Positions 6,917 through 9,135 of a stretch of DNA of 9,135 nucleotides are shown one piece after another. The position numbers and the translations under genes were made by a program. Source of the stretch: Marinilabiliales bacterium (GTDB taxonomy: Bacteria; Bacteroidota; Bacteroidia; Bacteroidales; F082); the NCBI GenBank assembly GCA_002869465.1, contig PKSW01000287.1:1-9135 (forward strand). The letters run 5' to 3'. How positions within the stretch are numbered: the stretch's first letter is position 1; every line of letters begins with the position of its first letter. Under the pieces are notes generated by a model. That model did not search any database. It saw only the letters and a list, made by a program, of their open reading frames with translations, and was not told the origin of the DNA.

Positions 6917-7903
6917 TTATTTTTTCTGACGCACTTTCTGAATGGCTGAATCCATGATCATTTTCATCAATTCGGGGTAAGCAATGCCATTTAAGGTGCA
7001 CAGAATCGGTAAGTCTGAATGTTCAGGGTGCAGGCCTGGAAGCGGATTGATCTCCAGAAAACTGGGATTGCCTTCATGACTATACCTGATATCCACCCGA
7101 CCCCCATCTTCACAATTTAATATACGATACGCCTCCAGGGCCAGTTTTTCACATTTTTGCTTATCATCTCCGGTGGTGATCACATATTCAATCAGATCTT
7201 CACATTCTTCTTTATTCACGTAAGAGTAAACACCTTTTTCAGCGTGTTCTTTAAGTACGATTTCCATACACCCAACCGCTGTGGCTTTTTCACCCGTACC
7301 TGTTATACCAACTGTAAATTCCCTTCCACTTAAGAATGTTTCAACGAGAACGGGCTGTTTATATGCCTTTAATAAATCCCGGCAAACAGATGCCAACTCC
7401 GTTTTATTTTGTACGATGGACTTTTCGCTGATTCCTTTTCCCGTTCCTTCGGCAACTGGTTTCACAAAAAGTGGAAATGGCAAATCAACTTTATTAATAT
7501 CATCCTGTTTTGTTACCACAAAAAATTCGGGTGTGGCAATGCCTGCATCCCTGATTACCCGTTTGGTCATTCCTTTATCCAGTGTCAGTGCCATCACCAG
7601 TGGTGAAGAAAAAACGCAGGGAATGTTATATGCTTCCAGCAGGGCCGGCACCTGGGCTTCGCGGGCGATCCCATACATACCTTCACAAATATTGAAAACG
7701 ATATCCCATCTGTCGCCATTTTGTAATCTTTCAACCAGTTGTTTTATATGGCCTATTCTGTCGGTTTCATAACCGAGTTGGTTAAGGGTTGATTCGATAG
7801 CGTCAATGGTGCTTTCCCTGTCAAATTCGGCAGTTTCAAGCTCAGAATATCCCATCGCCAGGTATGCTGACCGTAAATCATATGTAAATCCTATTTTTAT
7901 CAT
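6917..7903 (-). CDS. ATP-grasp ligase A, D-Ala-D-Ala ligase-like
   Basis: This 328-residue ATP-grasp carboxylate-amine ligase is related to D-Ala-D-Ala ligase but clearly diverged from ligase B. The N-terminal domain carries FNICEGMYGIAREAQVPALL (70-89), the counterpart of the Ddl segment around HGxxGEDG. The alpha-helical link LDKGMTKRVIRDAGI (108-122) is Ddl-like. ATP binding uses PLFVKPVAEGTGKGIS with K148 and loop 152-157. Metal ligands are D271 (RVDIR), E284 and N286 (LEINPLPGL). After these comes HPEHSDLP, resembling the Ddl motif that holds the second substrate's carboxylate, so this enzyme may accept an amino-acid-like acceptor. Its ATG overlaps the deacetylase stop codon as ATGA. No cell-wall or vancomycin-resistance genes lie nearby, which makes a peptidoglycan role unlikely. 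The exact substrates are unknown. Confidence 0.9.
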   Translation of the reverse strand: MIKIGFTYDLRSAYLAMGYSELETAEFDRESTIDAIESTLNQLGYETDRIGHIKQLVERLQNGDRWDIVFNICEGMYGIAREAQVPALLEAYNIPCVFSSPLVMALTLDKGMTKRVIRDAGIATPEFFVVTKQDDINKVDLPFPLFVKPVAEGTGKGISEKSIVQNKTELASVCRDLLKAYKQPVLVETFLSGREFTVGITGTGEKATAVGCMEIVLKEHAEKGVYSYVNKEECEDLIEYVITTGDDKQKCEKLALEAYRILNCEDGGRVDIRYSHEGNPSFLEINPLPGLHPEHSDLPILCTLNGIAYPELMKMIMDSAIQKVRQKK

Positions 7904-9135
7904 TTTTTGTACATTTCAGCGTGTAATCCTTTAAAAAAATTCTTTGCATTAATACCCAACACCCGGTTACGATAACCACCTTCCTGCACAACGAGTATCG
8001 GCAAACCCAATCTTCCTATCAATCGGCCATTTTCCATGAAATCATTCGCCAGCAGGCTCCATGTGCCTGTCGGATCATTTTTAGCTGTATCCAAACCAAG
8101 GGCAATAACAAGGTAATCCGGTGAGAATTTTTTAATGGCCTTCAATGCACGCACAAGTGCTGTTCTGTATTCTTCACCATTTAATTTTTCTTTGAGTGGT
8201 ATATTTATATTGAATCCCTCACCTGGACTGGCACCTTTTTCATCGGAATAACCGCTAAAATAAGGATATGCAAATGATGGATGTCCGTGTATTGATATTG
8301 TTAATATATCATTTCGCTCATAGAAAATTTCCTGTTGTCCGTTTCCGTGATGATAATCAATATCTAGAATAGCTACCCTGCCGTATCTTGAAAGGTAATT
8401 GGCCGCAATGGCATTTGAATTGAAGTAACAAAATCCTCCAAACACTCGGGTTTCGGCATGATGCCCCGGAGGACGCACTAATGCATAGGCAATTTTATAG
8501 CCTTCCAGCAGGCTGTCGGCACAGGTTAACGCGCAGTCAACGGCACGTTTTGCTGCCTTGTAAGCATTCAGGTTGAGAGGTGTGAATGTATCAATGCAAT
8601 AATAACCCGCCAATACCGAATCATCCACAGGTGGCCGTGAGGCATTCCTTATGGGGAATACATATGGATAAATTGATTTCCCGGGCGGAAGGGTTTCGCA
8701 TACCCGCTTGAAGTATTTCAGATACCCTTTATCGTGAATACCTGCAATATGCTTCTCTGAATATTTCTCCGGTGTTTTTTGCACAAACATGCCTGTCGGT
8801 TCAATTTCCTTCATTATGGAATTGATCCTGACAGGTGATTCAACATAGCCCCTGTCCTGCACATGGTGTATAGCATGCTGGTCATTTATAACAAGAAATA
8901 TCTTGTTTTTAACGCCTTCTGTATCTAAAGCTTCAATATTCTTGGCTCTGGCCCGAACGTATTTTGGCTTTCTCAATATCACCGGGTCATCAATTACAGA
9001 ATCAACCACCTTTTTGACATATTTTTCCGGACAATAATTTCCATATTTTCGCTCAAGTATGGCCCGGATAACTCCTTGAACATAGGTCTTATCAGCCGTT
9101 CCCTCTTTTCCAAGGAAATCGCAGACGAGGTAAGG
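7900..9135 (-). CDS. Histone deacetylase/acetylpolyamine amidohydrolase-family deacetylase, N-terminus beyond window, probable GNAT fusion
   Basis: This is a zinc-dependent deacetylase of the arginase/HDAC fold, partial at its 5' end. With the GTG at 9009 counted as residue 1, it shows RPPGHH (179-184, the general-base histidines), FCYFNSNAIAAN, DIDYHHGNG with zinc ligands D218 and H220, SIHGHPSF, third zinc ligand D307 (LGLDTAKNDPTG) and catalytic Y346 (QEGGY). The site is therefore complete. The segment YPYFSGYSDEKG through GEGFNINIPL resembles acetylpolyamine amidohydrolases, suggesting a small acetylated amine as substrate. The reading frame stays open for 42 more codons to the window edge with protein-like helices (VIRAILERKYG, YVKKVVDSVIDD) and no ATG. 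GTG 9009 is therefore unlikely to be the start. The edge segment PYLVCDFLG looks like the last strand of a GNAT domain, as in GNAT-HDAC fusions I recall from other bacteria. That point is inference. It is the first visible gene of the ATP-grasp operon. Confidence 0.88.
   Translation of the reverse strand, partial: PYLVCDFLGKEGTADKTYVQGVIRAILERKYGNYCPEKYVKKVVDSVIDDPVILRKPKYVRARAKNIEALDTEGVKNKIFLVINDQHAIHHVQDRGYVESPVRINSIMKEIEPTGMFVQKTPEKYSEKHIAGIHDKGYLKYFKRVCETLPPGKSIYPYVFPIRNASRPPVDDSVLAGYYCIDTFTPLNLNAYKAAKRAVDCALTCADSLLEGYKIAYALVRPPGHHAETRVFGGFCYFNSNAIAANYLSRYGRVAILDIDYHHGNGQQEIFYERNDILTISIHGHPSFAYPYFSGYSDEKGASPGEGFNINIPLKEKLNGEEYRTALVRALKAIKKFSPDYLVIALGLDTAKNDPTGTWSLLANDFMENGRLIGRLGLPILVVQEGGYRNRVLGINAKNFFKGLHAEMYKK

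Noticed and set aside
5933..7903. The two ligases as peptidoglycan D-Ala-D-Ala or vancomycin-resistance ligases.
   Set aside because: They diverge from Ddl at acceptor motifs, and no vanH/vanX, mur or other cell-wall genes are nearby; a deacetylase and acetyltransferase are instead.

Overview
The window looks like chromosomal DNA from a member of the Bacteroidota, probably a Chitinophagales- or Sphingobacteriales-type bacterium. Three intergenic regions carry the Bacteroidota -7 promoter element TAnnTTTG. Start codons lack Shine-Dalgarno sequences, and the base composition is moderate. Coding density is very high: no gap reaches 100 bases, and I see no RNA genes, mobile elements, CRISPR arrays or long repeats.

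Left part, plus strand (1-4258): three housekeeping-type genes. First is a YbiT-like ABC-F ATPase, whose second ATP site looks degenerate. It is followed by an RhlE-type DEAD-box RNA helicase and a YhiN/HI0933-family flavoprotein. The last two each have their own TAnnTTTG element.

Middle, minus strand (4282-5399): a short two-gene unit with its own promoter. A 66-residue YwbE-family protein lies 5 bases upstream of an RluA-family RNA pseudouridine synthase that carries an S4 domain.

Right part, minus strand (5436-9135, reading leftward): a tightly packed four-gene operon, and the most interesting part of the window. In transcription order it encodes an HDAC/acetylpolyamine-amidohydrolase-type deacetylase, two different D-Ala-D-Ala-ligase-like ATP-grasp enzymes, and a GNAT acetyltransferase. 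The deacetylase frame is open to the right edge, and its upstream part looks like the end of a fused GNAT domain. Junctions are a 4-base ATGA overlap, a 9-base gap and another ATGA overlap. Acetyl transfer, two ATP-driven amide ligations and acetyl removal together suggest a biosynthetic pathway for a small acetylated or peptide-like amide metabolite, possibly with acetyl used as a protecting group. The product cannot be read from the sequence.

Several genes have promoter elements so close to the ATG that their mRNAs may be leaderless.
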